From assembly GCA_050178015.1 (NCBI GenBank), contig JBFXGM010000025.1, forward strand, positions 14,618-78,617: 64,000 bases of DNA, written 5' to 3'. This document shows, piece by piece, positions 52,067 through 61,074 of the stretch (positions within the stretch are counted from its first letter, which is position 1; the number at the start of each line of letters is the position of its first letter). Origin of the DNA: Gaoshiqia sp050178015 (GTDB lineage: Bacteria > Bacteroidota > Bacteroidia > Bacteroidales > Prolixibacteraceae). The notes under the pieces are model-generated. The model was not told the DNA's origin, did no database searches, and saw nothing but the letters and a program-made list of their open reading frames with translations. The position numbers and the translations under genes were made by a program.

Positions 52067-53301
52067 TATTTTGCCAGGTAATTTAGTTGCGAACAATTTT
52101 CGGGGTGAAATAATTTTTGGGCCGTTTGCATCAAATCCGCCGTGGTAACAGACCGATAGATCTCCAGCTGTTCATTAATCAGTTCTGCCTTCCCGATATT
52201 CTCAAATGTGGCCAGTTCCTGGGCCATATTCAAGTAATTCATTTGTGAATAGACGTGGTTGGCCTCAATCTTGTTCTTTACTTTCTCCAGTTCAGCTGTC
52301 GGAACCAGTTCGTTTTGAAGTTTATGCAGTTCTTGCCAAACGGCTTTTTGTGCTTTTTCGATGCTTACCTGTTGGGCCAGTTTGCCCGACACCAAAAATA
52401 AGCCAGGATCATGATCGCCCGAAATGTAGGCATCTAACTCGATAAACAGTCGATCCTCCTTCACCAGTTTCTGGTAAAGGCGGGAAGAATTCCCGTTGGA
52501 AAGGACATCCGAAATGATATCGCAGATGTAATATTCCCGGCTTCTGCGGTCATCCATGTGGAAGGCCATGTAGAGGGCTGTATCGGGTACCGGCCGTTCC
52601 ACCGTTTTTTCGCGGAAAGCGGTTTGGACGGGCTCGACCGGCAATACGGGTTTTTGCACATTTCGAGTTGGAATCGGGCCAAACCATTTTTCTGTCAACC
52701 GTAAGCTGTCATCGATATCCACATTTCCACTCAGTACCAGCACCGCATTGTCGGGGGCATAAAAGTGGTAGAAAAACGATTTTACATCGTCCAGGCTGGC
52801 ATCAGCAATGTGGCTGATTTCTTTTCCGATGGTGGGCCAACTGTAGGGATGCACCTTGTACGCCAGTTCACGGACCAAAGCCCAAACATCGCCGTAAGGT
52901 TGGTTCAGGTTTCGTTGCTTAAATTCCTCGATCACCACGTTGCGCTGCACATTCAGGCTGTCTTCCGAAAAATCAAGTTCCAGCATGCGGTCCGATTCCA
53001 GCCAAAATCCTGTTTCCAGATTGGCTTTTGGAACGGTGAGGTAATAGTTTGTTAAATCGTTTGTTGTGTAGGCATTGTTTTCGCCACCGGCCTGCTGAAG
53101 GGGCAAATCGTAATCGGGAATATTTTTCGACCCTCCAAACATCAAATGTTCAAATAAATGAGCGAATCCGGTGCGGTTGGGGTCCTCGTGCTTGGCACCA
53201 ACATGGTAGCACACATCGAGGGCGACCATCGGTGTCGAGTAATCCGGATACACGATCACTTGCAAGCCGTTATCCAGTTTATGTCTGTAAAATTGAATCA
53301 T
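52066..53301 (-). CDS. M16 zinc metallopeptidase, catalytic subunit
   Basis: 411 residues. N-terminal DNGLQVIVYPDYSTPMVALDVCYHVGAKHED, zinc motif GFAHLFEHLMFGG (HxxEH) near residue 50 and a downstream Glu in the helix following SLNVQRNVVIEEF. No signal peptide, so probably cytoplasmic or weakly membrane-associated. Pairs with the adjacent degenerate M16 protein to form a peptide-degrading chamber. Gene order catalytic then inactive, overlapping by one base. Confidence 0.92.
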   Translation of the reverse strand: MIQFYRHKLDNGLQVIVYPDYSTPMVALDVCYHVGAKHEDPNRTGFAHLFEHLMFGGSKNIPDYDLPLQQAGGENNAYTTNDLTNYYLTVPKANLETGFWLESDRMLELDFSEDSLNVQRNVVIEEFKQRNLNQPYGDVWALVRELAYKVHPYSWPTIGKEISHIADASLDDVKSFFYHFYAPDNAVLVLSGNVDIDDSLRLTEKWFGPIPTRNVQKPVLPVEPVQTAFREKTVERPVPDTALYMAFHMDDRRSREYYICDIISDVLSNGNSSRLYQKLVKEDRLFIELDAYISGDHDPGLFLVSGKLAQQVSIEKAQKAVWQELHKLQNELVPTAELEKVKNKIEANHVYSQMNYLNMAQELATFENIGKAELINEQLEIYRSVTTADLMQTAQKLFHPENCSQLNYLAK

Positions 53302-53304
53302 AGT

Positions 53305-54267
53305 TTAGAATGAAAAATTAGCTCCTTCAACAAGTTCGTGTCGGGCTTGTTCATATTCACGGATCAGGTTGTGCATGATTTCTTTCACGCTTGGAATATC
53401 GTTAAGTATGGCCGAAACCTGGCCGATTTCCAGTTCTCCTTCATTCAAATCGCCCTCGAACATGCCTTTTTTGGCGCGGCCCTTTCCCAATAACTGCCGT
53501 AATTCTTCTTCCTGCGCACCCCGCAGTTCGGCTTCGTTGACCCGTCTGAAAAACTCATTTTTAATCAGCCGGACCGGGGCCAGTTTTTTCAGGGCCAGTT
53601 TGGTGCCTCCCTCACCCAAACCTGCCACTAATTTCTTAAACTCGATGTGGGCCGACGATTCCTGGGAAATGGCGAAGCGCGATCCGATTTGTACGCCTTC
53701 GGCGCCGAGCGCCATGGCAGCCAGCATGGACCGTCCGCAGCCAATGCCACCAGCCGCCATCTCCGGTAAACTTGTTGCTTTCCTGACTGACGGGATGAGA
53801 GTAAGGGTTGTTGTTTCGTCGCGTCCGTTGTGACCGCCTGCTTCAAAGCCTTCTGCAACAATAGCATCCACATCAGCTTCTTCGCATTTTTGGGCAAAAT
53901 AGGAGCTGGCAATTACATGGGCTACCTTGATGCCACGCTGATGGAGCCAGTTGGTCCAGGCTTTGGGGCTGCCTGCCGAGGTAAACACGATGGGCACTTT
54001 CTCGGCCGCAATGATTTCCATAATGGTTTCCAGCTCGGGGTAAAACAGGGGCACATTCACACCATAAGGTTTGTTTGTCGCTTTTTTTGTTTTTTGAATG
54101 TGTTCCTGCAAGGTTTCCGGGTGCATCGATCCGGCCCCCAACAGACCCAGACCCCCGTGATTGCTCACTGCGGAGGCCAGTTTCCAGCCGCTGCACCAAA
54201 CCATACCGCCCTGAATAACCGGGTATTGAATATTGAATAGGGTTGTTATTCGGTTTTTTGTGTTCAT
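53305..54267 (-). CDS. Nitronate monooxygenase family FMN enzyme
   Basis: 320 residues. Family blocks: IQYPVIQGGMVWCSG, GGLGLLGAGSMHP, VPIVFTSAGSPKAWT, VDAIVAEGFEAGGHNG, LPEMAAGGIGCGRSMLAAMALGAEGVQIGSRF. It oxidises alkyl nitronates or, in some members, acts as an enoyl-ACP reductase (FabK-like); the substrate cannot be told here. Two adjacent ATGs (54270/54267) leave one codon uncertain. Three bases upstream of the M16 catalytic gene on the same strand, so co-transcribed. Confidence 0.92.
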   Translation of the reverse strand: MNTKNRITTLFNIQYPVIQGGMVWCSGWKLASAVSNHGGLGLLGAGSMHPETLQEHIQKTKKATNKPYGVNVPLFYPELETIMEIIAAEKVPIVFTSAGSPKAWTNWLHQRGIKVAHVIASSYFAQKCEEADVDAIVAEGFEAGGHNGRDETTTLTLIPSVRKATSLPEMAAGGIGCGRSMLAAMALGAEGVQIGSRFAISQESSAHIEFKKLVAGLGEGGTKLALKKLAPVRLIKNEFFRRVNEAELRGAQEEELRQLLGKGRAKKGMFEGDLNEGELEIGQVSAILNDIPSVKEIMHNLIREYEQARHELVEGANFSF

Positions 54268-54544
54268 CATATAAATGTTGTGTTTTTTGTAATCCACATC
54301 AAATCATATTTATGAGCATGTGGCTTGATTTGTAAAATTCCTTGCTTTTAATTTTCATCGAAAATTGATCAGCACCAAACGACACGAGTACATTCTACTA
54401 ATTGAATGAACCGAAAATCGTTGATGAGAAAAAGCAGATTGATGGGCAAAGTTAGCAGAAAATGGGATACTGAAGGATAGATGATTGGTTTATGAATAAA
54501 GGGCAGCGATAGATTTTGGGAAACTGCAGCACCTGGAATTGCAC

Positions 54545-55618
54545 CTATCTTTCAAAGTGCTTGGTTTTGAGGTGCAGGTCGCGTTGGGGGAATGGAATTT
54601 CCACCTTGTTTTTGCGGAATTCGTCGTCGACGACAAAACGCAGGTCGCTTTTGATGTTTTCAACCAAAAAGTCATTGACCGTCCAAAAATAGAGCTGGAA
54701 ATCGAGGGATGACTCTCCGAAATCATTGAAACGGACAAATGGCTTGGGCGCACGGGCAATCTGCTTATGCCCATCGGCCGCAGCCAGCAAAATCCGTTCA
54801 ACCAAACGGACATCGGAGCCGTAGGCAACCCCAACATTCACATGAAACCGTGTCGCATCATCATTGTGTGTCCAGTTGATGATTTTTTCGCCGGTGAAGC
54901 GTGAGTTTGGCACGATAATTACCACATTGTCGCGGGTGAGCACTTTCGAAACCCGCAACCCGATTTCAAGAACCCGGCCCACAACACCTTCCACTTCCAC
55001 CACATCATCCACTTCGATAGAGCCATCAAACAAGATGATAATTCCAGAGAAAAAATCATTGAAAATATGCTGTAATCCAAAACCGACACCAACCAACAAG
55101 GCCGATACACTGGCAATCACCAGGGTCATCCGGAAACCCAACGAACTAATGATGATGGTGAGCCCAACCATCCATATCAGGTATTTAATGATTTGAATGA
55201 ACGATTTTCCTCTTCCGCGGTCCATTTTTTTCCGCTCAATGCGCAGGTCCAGCATGTATTCGCTAACAAAGGCGAAAATGCGGATGAAGTAGATAATGAC
55301 AAAAATGATGAACAGGTTTGCTACCTTGACCGTGAACTTCTCGGTAGAATAGAGGGGGTGCTGCAGGATGGTTTGGTAGTTAATTTGGAGTACTTCAAGC
55401 AGTAAAATCAAGGTAATAAACCAGGTAATGGCCCGGATTCCTTGTCTCAAAAAACGCGAAAACCGATCCGGTACCTGGTTTCTTTTACTGTATCGGTTAA
55501 GAAGGCGAATGCTTAATTGGTTGACGATAATTGCCACAGCAAGTATCACAAAGAAAAGTATGATTTGCCACAACGAGTAACTGGCATCTCCTAACCGAAA
55601 TATTTCCAGATTTTTCAT
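54545..55618 (-). CDS. MscS-type mechanosensitive channel
   Basis: 357 residues. Several N-terminal helices (LWQIILFFVILAVAIIVNQL, IRAITWFITLILLLEVL, LFIIFVIIYFIRIFAFV), the pore helix IASVSALLVGVGFGLQHIFNDFFSGIIILFDG and the beta domain EVDDVVEVEGVVGRVLEIGLRVSKVLTRDN VVIIVPNSRF. It opens under membrane tension to release solutes at hypo-osmotic shock. Directly follows cdaA: the stop of cdaA (55620) and this ATG are a base apart, and an alternative ATG at 55627 would overlap. Confidence 0.93.
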   Translation of the reverse strand: MKNLEIFRLGDASYSLWQIILFFVILAVAIIVNQLSIRLLNRYSKRNQVPDRFSRFLRQGIRAITWFITLILLLEVLQINYQTILQHPLYSTEKFTVKVANLFIIFVIIYFIRIFAFVSEYMLDLRIERKKMDRGRGKSFIQIIKYLIWMVGLTIIISSLGFRMTLVIASVSALLVGVGFGLQHIFNDFFSGIIILFDGSIEVDDVVEVEGVVGRVLEIGLRVSKVLTRDNVVIIVPNSRFTGEKIINWTHNDDATRFHVNVGVAYGSDVRLVERILLAAADGHKQIARAPKPFVRFNDFGESSLDFQLYFWTVNDFLVENIKSDLRFVVDDEFRKNKVEIPFPQRDLHLKTKHFER

Positions 55619-55619
55619 T

Positions 55620-56420
55620 TCAATCATCCGGATCATCTGATGGGTGAAGTACATTTTCCAACATTTTCGACAACTCGGCCAGTGAAATGTTCAGGTGCAA
55701 TTCACCAGCTTGTGCTACCGAAATTTTTCCTTTTTCTTCGGAAACAATAATGGCCATGGCGTCGGTCACTTCCGAAATGCCGAGTGCGGCACGGTGACGC
55801 AGTCCCAGCGTTGGGTCCAGGTCGCGTTTGTCGGTGATTGGCATAATGCAGCGGGCCGCAGCAATTCGGTTGCCGAGAATAATTACGGCGCCGTCGTGCA
55901 GAGGTGTATTTTTAGAAAAAATAGTTTCGAGCAGGGCATCCGAGATGCGGGCATTGATTTTTTCGCCGGTACGGACAAACTCGCGCAGTTCCGATTTTTG
56001 AGCTACCACGATGAGCGCCCCCGTGTAAGTACGTGCCATATTCTCGCAGGCTTTTACCAGCATCTTCAATTGCTGGTTCGATGGGGTTTTGTATTTGTCC
56101 GACGAAAAAAGCTTGTCCATGCCAAGCAGCCGGTTAACTTGGTTATTGCTGCCAATCAATAATAAAAAACGACGTATCTCCTGCTGAAAAACTACGATCA
56201 GCGCCAATACGCCCACCCCGATAAATTGCCCCATCAGCGTGTCGATCAACTCCATGTTGAGTGCGCGAACCAGCAGCCAAAACAGATAAATAACAAATAG
56301 TCCGATGAAAATATTAAAGGCAACCGTCCCCCGGATGAGCATATACAATTGGTACAGCAGGAATGCGACCATCAGGATGTCGAGGATATCGAGAAAACGT
56401 ATGGCGATAAACTGGTTCAT
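55620..56420 (-). CDS. cdaA: Diadenylate cyclase, membrane-bound CdaA type
   Basis: 266 residues. Three N-terminal helices (about 8-75), then the DAC domain with catalytic LHDGAVIILG (DGA at 176-178) and LGLRHRAALG (RHR at 208-210). Makes cyclic di-AMP from two ATP; in many bacteria this second messenger controls potassium and osmolyte transport. Sandwiched between folP (one base apart at the 3' end of folP) and mscS, all on one strand. Confidence 0.96.
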   Translation of the reverse strand: MNQFIAIRFLDILDILMVAFLLYQLYMLIRGTVAFNIFIGLFVIYLFWLLVRALNMELIDTLMGQFIGVGVLALIVVFQQEIRRFLLLIGSNNQVNRLLGMDKLFSSDKYKTPSNQQLKMLVKACENMARTYTGALIVVAQKSELREFVRTGEKINARISDALLETIFSKNTPLHDGAVIILGNRIAAARCIMPITDKRDLDPTLGLRHRAALGISEVTDAMAIIVSEEKGKISVAQAGELHLNISLAELSKMLENVLHPSDDPDD

Positions 56421-57299
56421 TTATTTGGCCACCTCTTTTAACTTTTTAAATAACATCACCGAGTGAACGGCCTCTTTTACATCGTGCACCCGTAAAATAT
56501 CGGCGCCGCCCAGTAGCGCCATTGTGTTTGCGGTGATTGTTCCCGGAAGGCTTTCCTCTGGGGTAACCTCCAGTAATTTATGGATCATCGATTTTCGGCT
56601 GACCCCAACCAGAAGAGGCAGTTGAAAAACCTTAAACGAGTCAAGCCGGTTTAGCAAATCGTAATTGTCTTCCACGCTTTTGCCAAATCCGAACCCTGGA
56701 TCAAGGATAACATCTTTCACACCAGCCTTGGTTAGTTTGCGTACTTTTTCTGAAAAATATTTCGAAATATCTTTAATAATGTCATCGTAATGCGGGTTTT
56801 CCTGCATGGTTTTCGGGTTTCCTTGTATGTGCATCAGAATGTACGGAACTCCCAGTTTTGCTATGGTATCGAACATGTGCTCGTCAAAATCTCCACCCGA
56901 AATGTCGTTTACAATACATTCGCCAATTTCATCAATTACCCGTAAAGCGACCCACGAGCGAAATGTATCAATTGACATCGGGACATTGGGAAAATGCTTG
57001 CGGATGGCTGTAACTGCCGGCAATAATCGGGTCAGTTCTTCCTTGGTCGATACGCTGTCGGAACCCGGTCGGGTGGAAACGGCGCCCACATCAATCATAT
57101 CAGCGCCGTCATTCAGCATTTGTTCGGTGCGCTTTAAGATGTCTTCTTCCGTGGCATATATGCCGCCATCGTAAAACGAATCGGGACTAACATTCAAAAT
57201 CCCCATGACCACAGGGTTGGTTAAATCCATTAATTTGCCATTTAGCGTAATCGTACTTTTTCGTTTGAAAAATTTGCTGGCAGAACTGGTGATCAACAT
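56421..57299 (-). CDS. folP: Dihydropteroate synthase
   Basis: 292 residues. Joins p-aminobenzoate to dihydropterin pyrophosphate in folate synthesis, the target of sulfonamides. Seen: VVMGILNVSPDSFYDGG, MIDVGAVSTRPGS, VPMSIDTFRSWVA, VNDISGG, ILMHIQGNPKTMQ, VILDPGFGFGKSVEDNYDLLNRL, and LVGVSRKSMIHKLL. First gene of the folP-cdaA-mscS operon; pabB/pabC, which make its substrate, are 48 kb away. Confidence 0.97.
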   Translation of the reverse strand: MLITSSASKFFKRKSTITLNGKLMDLTNPVVMGILNVSPDSFYDGGIYATEEDILKRTEQMLNDGADMIDVGAVSTRPGSDSVSTKEELTRLLPAVTAIRKHFPNVPMSIDTFRSWVALRVIDEIGECIVNDISGGDFDEHMFDTIAKLGVPYILMHIQGNPKTMQENPHYDDIIKDISKYFSEKVRKLTKAGVKDVILDPGFGFGKSVEDNYDLLNRLDSFKVFQLPLLVGVSRKSMIHKLLEVTPEESLPGTITANTMALLGGADILRVHDVKEAVHSVMLFKKLKEVAK

Positions 57300-57531
57300 A
57301 AATCAGTCAGATTTTGAGAAGTTAAACATTGCTGCTTACAAATGTATAATAATGCCGTCAAAATACGCATTTAATTTCTATTTTTATGGCTCAATACATA
57401 ATGAAATCAACATAAAGAAAAGCCTCATTCCCGGTCCTGAAACCTGCTTCAGCGATGGTTTCCCGGAACATCTGGCATTGACGGACAGGAGTTGGCAATG
57501 GCCAGTGAGGTGAACGAATAAGTAGAAAAAC

Positions 57532-58074
57532 ATGGAAAAAACAATTCAGGAATACGACCACGTAATTGGGATTTGTCAGGATATTTTTACGAAAAAAATG
57601 ATGGACTATGGAACGGCGTGGCGCATTTTACGCCCGAGTTCGCTGACCGATCAGATTTTTATTAAAGCCCAGCGGATCCGGAGCATCGAAATGAAAGGCA
57701 CCATGAAAGTGGATGAGGATAGCCGGTCAGAATATATTGGCATCATCAACTATTGCATCATGGCGCTGATCCAGTTGGAAAAAGGTATTTCGGAGAAGGA
57801 CGACCTGAGCCCTGACGAGACCTTGCAACTTTACCTGGCTTATTTTAATAAGGCTAAAGATCTGATGCTGAATAAAAACCACGATTACGATGAAGCCTGG
57901 CGCAGTATGCGGATCAGCTCCATCACCGATTTAATTTTAATGAAGATTAAGCGCACCAAACAAATTGAGGACAATGCCGGGAAAACCATCATCTCGGAGG
58001 GAATTGATGCCAATTACCTGGACATGATCAATTACGCCGTTTTTGCGTTAATAAAGCTTGAGTTTTACGAATAA
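57532..58074 (+). CDS. DUF1599 family protein (internal duplication)
   Basis: 180 residues made of two similar halves: FTKKMMDYGTAWRILRPSSLTDQIFIKAQRIRSIE and LMLNKNHDYDEAWRSMRISSITDLILMKIKRTKQIE. The pattern is typical of DUF1599, an all-helical fold that recalls MazG-like nucleotide pyrophosphohydrolases, but activity is unproven. 14 nt before the BT_3928-type gene on the same strand, a conserved pairing in Bacteroidota. Divergent from folP across about 230 bp. Confidence 0.92.
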   Translation: MEKTIQEYDHVIGICQDIFTKKMMDYGTAWRILRPSSLTDQIFIKAQRIRSIEMKGTMKVDEDSRSEYIGIINYCIMALIQLEKGISEKDDLSPDETLQLYLAYFNKAKDLMLNKNHDYDEAWRSMRISSITDLILMKIKRTKQIEDNAGKTIISEGIDANYLDMINYAVFALIKLEFYE

Positions 58075-58088
58075 ACGATTTTTTTACG

Positions 58089-59273
58089 ATGAAAGTACTG
58101 TGGCATATTGTCCGGTTGTTGCTGGGCCTGGTGTTTATTTTTTCCGGTTTTGTGAAAGGGATTGATCCTTGGGGTTCTGCGTATAAATTTACCGACTATT
58201 TTACGGCTTGGGGAATGGAGAGCCTGAGTCCGTTGGCTTTAGCTCTGGGGGTATTGCTCTCAGCCACCGAATTTATTACCGGCCTCGCGTTGGTGGCCAA
58301 TGTGTTTGTCGCCTTTTTTTCGTGGGTTGCCTTATTGTTTATGGGGTTTTTTACAGCCATTACCTTGGTTGTGGCAGTAAGTAACCCGGTTACCGATTGC
58401 GGGTGTTTTGGCGATGCTCTCATCCTGACCAACTGGCAAACCTTCTGGAAAAATATTGTCTTCCTGGCCTTTGCTGCACATGTGTTTTTCTACAGAAAGA
58501 CGTATATGCCTGCCAGGCAATCGTTGGTTGCCGTTATCGTGAGCGGTGCCACCGTGCTGGTTTTTGCTTATCTGGTGGACTACTCGTACAATCATTTGCC
58601 CATTATCGATTTTCGGCCATACAAAATCGGGGCAAACATTCCACAGGGAATGTTGATTCCTGAAAATGCGCCAAGGGAGGTTTATGAAAATACCTTCTAC
58701 TACAAAAACAAGCTGACGGGAAAGCAAGAACGGTTCACGCAGGATAATTATCCCTGGCAGGACAGTTTGACTTGGGAATTTGTATCGATGGATTCGAAAT
58801 TGATCCAAAAAGGATACGAACCGCCTATTCAAAATTTTACCATCGAAACACCCGATGGCGAAGATATCCGGGACTTTTTCCTGTATGACGAAAATTACAC
58901 GTTTATTTTGGTGGCATATGAGTTGGCGAAGGCTGACAAATCGAAAACCGAACAAATTAAATTTCTTTCCCATTATGCTTTGGATACGGGTATGAATTTT
59001 ATCGGGTTAAGTTCTACTTCATTTGATGAGGCCGAACAATTTGTGTTGGCCAATGAATTTCCATTCGAGTTTTTTAATTGCGATGAAATCACTCTGAAAA
59101 CCATTATTCGTTCCAATCCAGGGCTGGTGTTGTTGAAAAATGGCACCATTGTCGATAAATGGCATTATAACGATATTCCAACCGTTGACGAATTTATCAA
59201 GCAGCGGGCCTATCTGGATAAATTGAGCCTTTCTGCCAGCGGGAACGATGAAGAAAAAGATACGGATCGGTAG
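58089..59273 (+). CDS. BT_3928-type membrane protein with thioredoxin-like C-terminus
   Basis: 394 residues. DoxX/MauE-like four-helix membrane part (LLGLVFIFSGFVKGIDPWGSAYKF, ATEFITGLALVANVFVAFF, NPVTDCGCFGDALILTNWQTFWKNI). The CGCFGD cysteines are characteristic. Then a periplasmic region and a thioredoxin-like fold at about 240-380 (FFLYDENYTFILVAYEL ... PGLVLLKNGTIVDKWHYNDIP) without a CxxC active site. The family's function is unknown; membrane part plus thioredoxin-like part suggests redox or disulfide handling. A terminator follows. Confidence 0.88.
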   Translation: MKVLWHIVRLLLGLVFIFSGFVKGIDPWGSAYKFTDYFTAWGMESLSPLALALGVLLSATEFITGLALVANVFVAFFSWVALLFMGFFTAITLVVAVSNPVTDCGCFGDALILTNWQTFWKNIVFLAFAAHVFFYRKTYMPARQSLVAVIVSGATVLVFAYLVDYSYNHLPIIDFRPYKIGANIPQGMLIPENAPREVYENTFYYKNKLTGKQERFTQDNYPWQDSLTWEFVSMDSKLIQKGYEPPIQNFTIETPDGEDIRDFFLYDENYTFILVAYELAKADKSKTEQIKFLSHYALDTGMNFIGLSSTSFDEAEQFVLANEFPFEFFNCDEITLKTIIRSNPGLVLLKNGTIVDKWHYNDIPTVDEFIKQRAYLDKLSLSASGNDEEKDTDR

Positions 59274-59305
59274 GCGGTTTTTGACCAACGTGTTTTGTCC
59301 CTTTT

Positions 59306-59337
59306 AAGACTCCTCTTGGCAGGGAGTCTTTTCTTTT
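59306..59337 (+). terminator. Terminator after the DUF1599/BT_3928 unit
   Basis: AAGACTCC / GGAGTCTT stem (59306-59313, 59323-59330), then TTCTTTTTT. Confidence 0.88.
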
Positions 59338-59340
59338 TTA

Positions 59341-59348
59341 TACATTTG
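59341..59348 (+). promoter_or_regulatory. -7 box for the phosphatase-fold gene
   Basis: TACATTTG fits TAnnTTTG, 27 nt before the ATG at 59375 and just after the preceding terminator. A TTG at 59316-59318 could be the -33 element. Confidence 0.5.
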
Positions 59349-59374
59349 GGGCTTTGTTAAAAAGTCAAGTGAAA

Positions 59375-61015
59375 ATGTTACGATTCAACCCAATATTTCT
59401 GTTATCCCTGATTCTTATTGCTGGTAATTTTGTCAGCGCCCAATCCTCGAAAATTGCTGCCGCAAATCCGCCCCGGCTGGTGGTGGTCATCAATGTAGAG
59501 CAGATGCGCACCGATTACCTGAGCCGGTATGCCGACAAGTTTCAGCAGGACGGTTTTCTGCGTTTGGTCAACCAGGGGGCGGTGTGCAGCAATGCCTCCA
59601 TGAACCTGCACGTGAAAAAGTGCCTGACCGGAGTGCCCACCTTGTTCACTGGTGTTTATCCCGATCGGCATGGGATTATCAACGAAAGCTGGTACGACCG
59701 GCTGAAGGAAAAGGAAATCAGTGCGTTGGATGATAGCTATTTTATGACCGTGGGCAGCGATTCGCCGGAAGGGCAGCGATCGGCGGCTTTGTTGTTGAGC
59801 CCAACACTGGGAGATGTTTTGAAACTGAACACGAATGGAAAGTCCAGGGTGTTTTCGGTGGGCTTGAATGATTACAGCGCGGTTTTCTCGGCCGGGCATG
59901 CTGCCGATGGCGCTTATTGGCTCGATAATCAAACCGGGCATATGATTTCCAGTTCGTATTATGTAGGTCAGTTTCCGGCTTGGGCTTTTGATTTTAACAA
60001 TAAGGGTATGGCCGAAATGTACATTGGGCGTGACTGGACAACCCTGCTGCCCATGAGCAGTTACACCGCCAGTCTGAATGATGATTATGTGCTTGAAAAA
60101 GGTTACTACGATAAGTGGAACACATTCCCCTATAACCTGAAAAAGTTGATGTCGAATGCCGGGAGTTACAAGGTGCTGAAAACTACTCCTTTCGGAAACC
60201 GTATGGTCAAGGACTTTGCCGTAAACCTGATTGAATCAGAACAACTGGGGCGTGATGAAGTGCCCGATTTGCTCACCATCAGTTTTTCGTCGATGGATTA
60301 CGAAAACGGCTCGTTTGGACCGTCTTCGGTGGAGATGCAAGACGTTTATCTGCGGCTTGATCAAGATATTGCCAGCCTGCTCACTTATCTCGATAAAACG
60401 GTTGGAATGACCAATACCCTGGTGGTGCTTACATCGGCTTGTTCTGCATCGTACCCGGTAACTTACCTGAAGGAAGAATTCAACATGCCGGTTGGCTATG
60501 TGGCTCCCGAGAGTATGATTGCCCTTTTAAAATCGTTCCTGAATATTACGTATGGGCAAGGCGATTGGATTGAGTTTGTAAGCGATCAGCAAATCTATAT
60601 GAACCGTCAGCTGATCGAAAAAAAGGGATTGGCGCTCGAAACCGTGCAGTCAAAGGCAGCTTCGTTTATCAACCAGTTTGAAGGGGTGAAACTGGCCCTT
60701 CCTGCTTCCGATTTCACGCGGGGCGATTATGTGAAAAGCCAGCTGATGGCCATTGCCAAATCCTACAACTTGAAACGCTCGGGCGATGTGTTGTATGTGC
60801 TCGAAGATGGCTGGAAGCCGCAATTTAAATACCAACGTACCATTTACACCGATAACTCGCGCATTCCGCTAATATGGTTGGGCAGTTCGGTGAAGAATAC
60901 ACGCATCCTCGACCAAGTGGATGCCATTGACATGGTGCCTACTATTTTTGAGATTCTTGGATTCGATGTGCCTGGCCATTGTGAAGGTCGCATTCTGGAC
61001 GAAATTTTGCGGTAA
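59375..61015 (+). CDS. Alkaline-phosphatase-fold protein lacking catalytic residues
   Basis: 546 residues with signal peptide (about 1-22), so exported. The fold follows PafA-like alkaline phosphatases: LVVVINVEQMRTDYLSRY, TGVYPDRHGIINESWYD, PDLLTISFSSMDYENGSFGPSS, DVYLRLDQDIASLLTYLD. But key positions differ: the metal-binding Asp of the VDQMR motif is Glu 42, the nucleophile Thr position is Cys 83, DxxGH reads DYENGS (His to Ser 313), and the metal-binding TADHG is TSACS (A355, C356). It is therefore most likely a non-enzymatic binding or structural relative. No frameshift is visible; the gene looks intact and maintained. Confidence 0.85.
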   Translation: MLRFNPIFLLSLILIAGNFVSAQSSKIAAANPPRLVVVINVEQMRTDYLSRYADKFQQDGFLRLVNQGAVCSNASMNLHVKKCLTGVPTLFTGVYPDRHGIINESWYDRLKEKEISALDDSYFMTVGSDSPEGQRSAALLLSPTLGDVLKLNTNGKSRVFSVGLNDYSAVFSAGHAADGAYWLDNQTGHMISSSYYVGQFPAWAFDFNNKGMAEMYIGRDWTTLLPMSSYTASLNDDYVLEKGYYDKWNTFPYNLKKLMSNAGSYKVLKTTPFGNRMVKDFAVNLIESEQLGRDEVPDLLTISFSSMDYENGSFGPSSVEMQDVYLRLDQDIASLLTYLDKTVGMTNTLVVLTSACSASYPVTYLKEEFNMPVGYVAPESMIALLKSFLNITYGQGDWIEFVSDQQIYMNRQLIEKKGLALETVQSKAASFINQFEGVKLALPASDFTRGDYVKSQLMAIAKSYNLKRSGDVLYVLEDGWKPQFKYQRTIYTDNSRIPLIWLGSSVKNTRILDQVDAIDMVPTIFEILGFDVPGHCEGRILDEILR

Positions 61016-61074
61016 TTTGCGGCAGGGCAAAGCTTCATTTTTCAGATTCTGGTAGCCGGTATTGACCCTTGTCT

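Noticed and set aside
54490..54837. 115-codon minus-strand ORF
   Set aside because: Frame-shifted overlap with the MscS gene; no domain.
59375..61015. Suspected frameshift or sequencing error behind the missing phosphatase residues
   Set aside because: The fold motifs before and after each changed site stay in frame, so these are substitutions.
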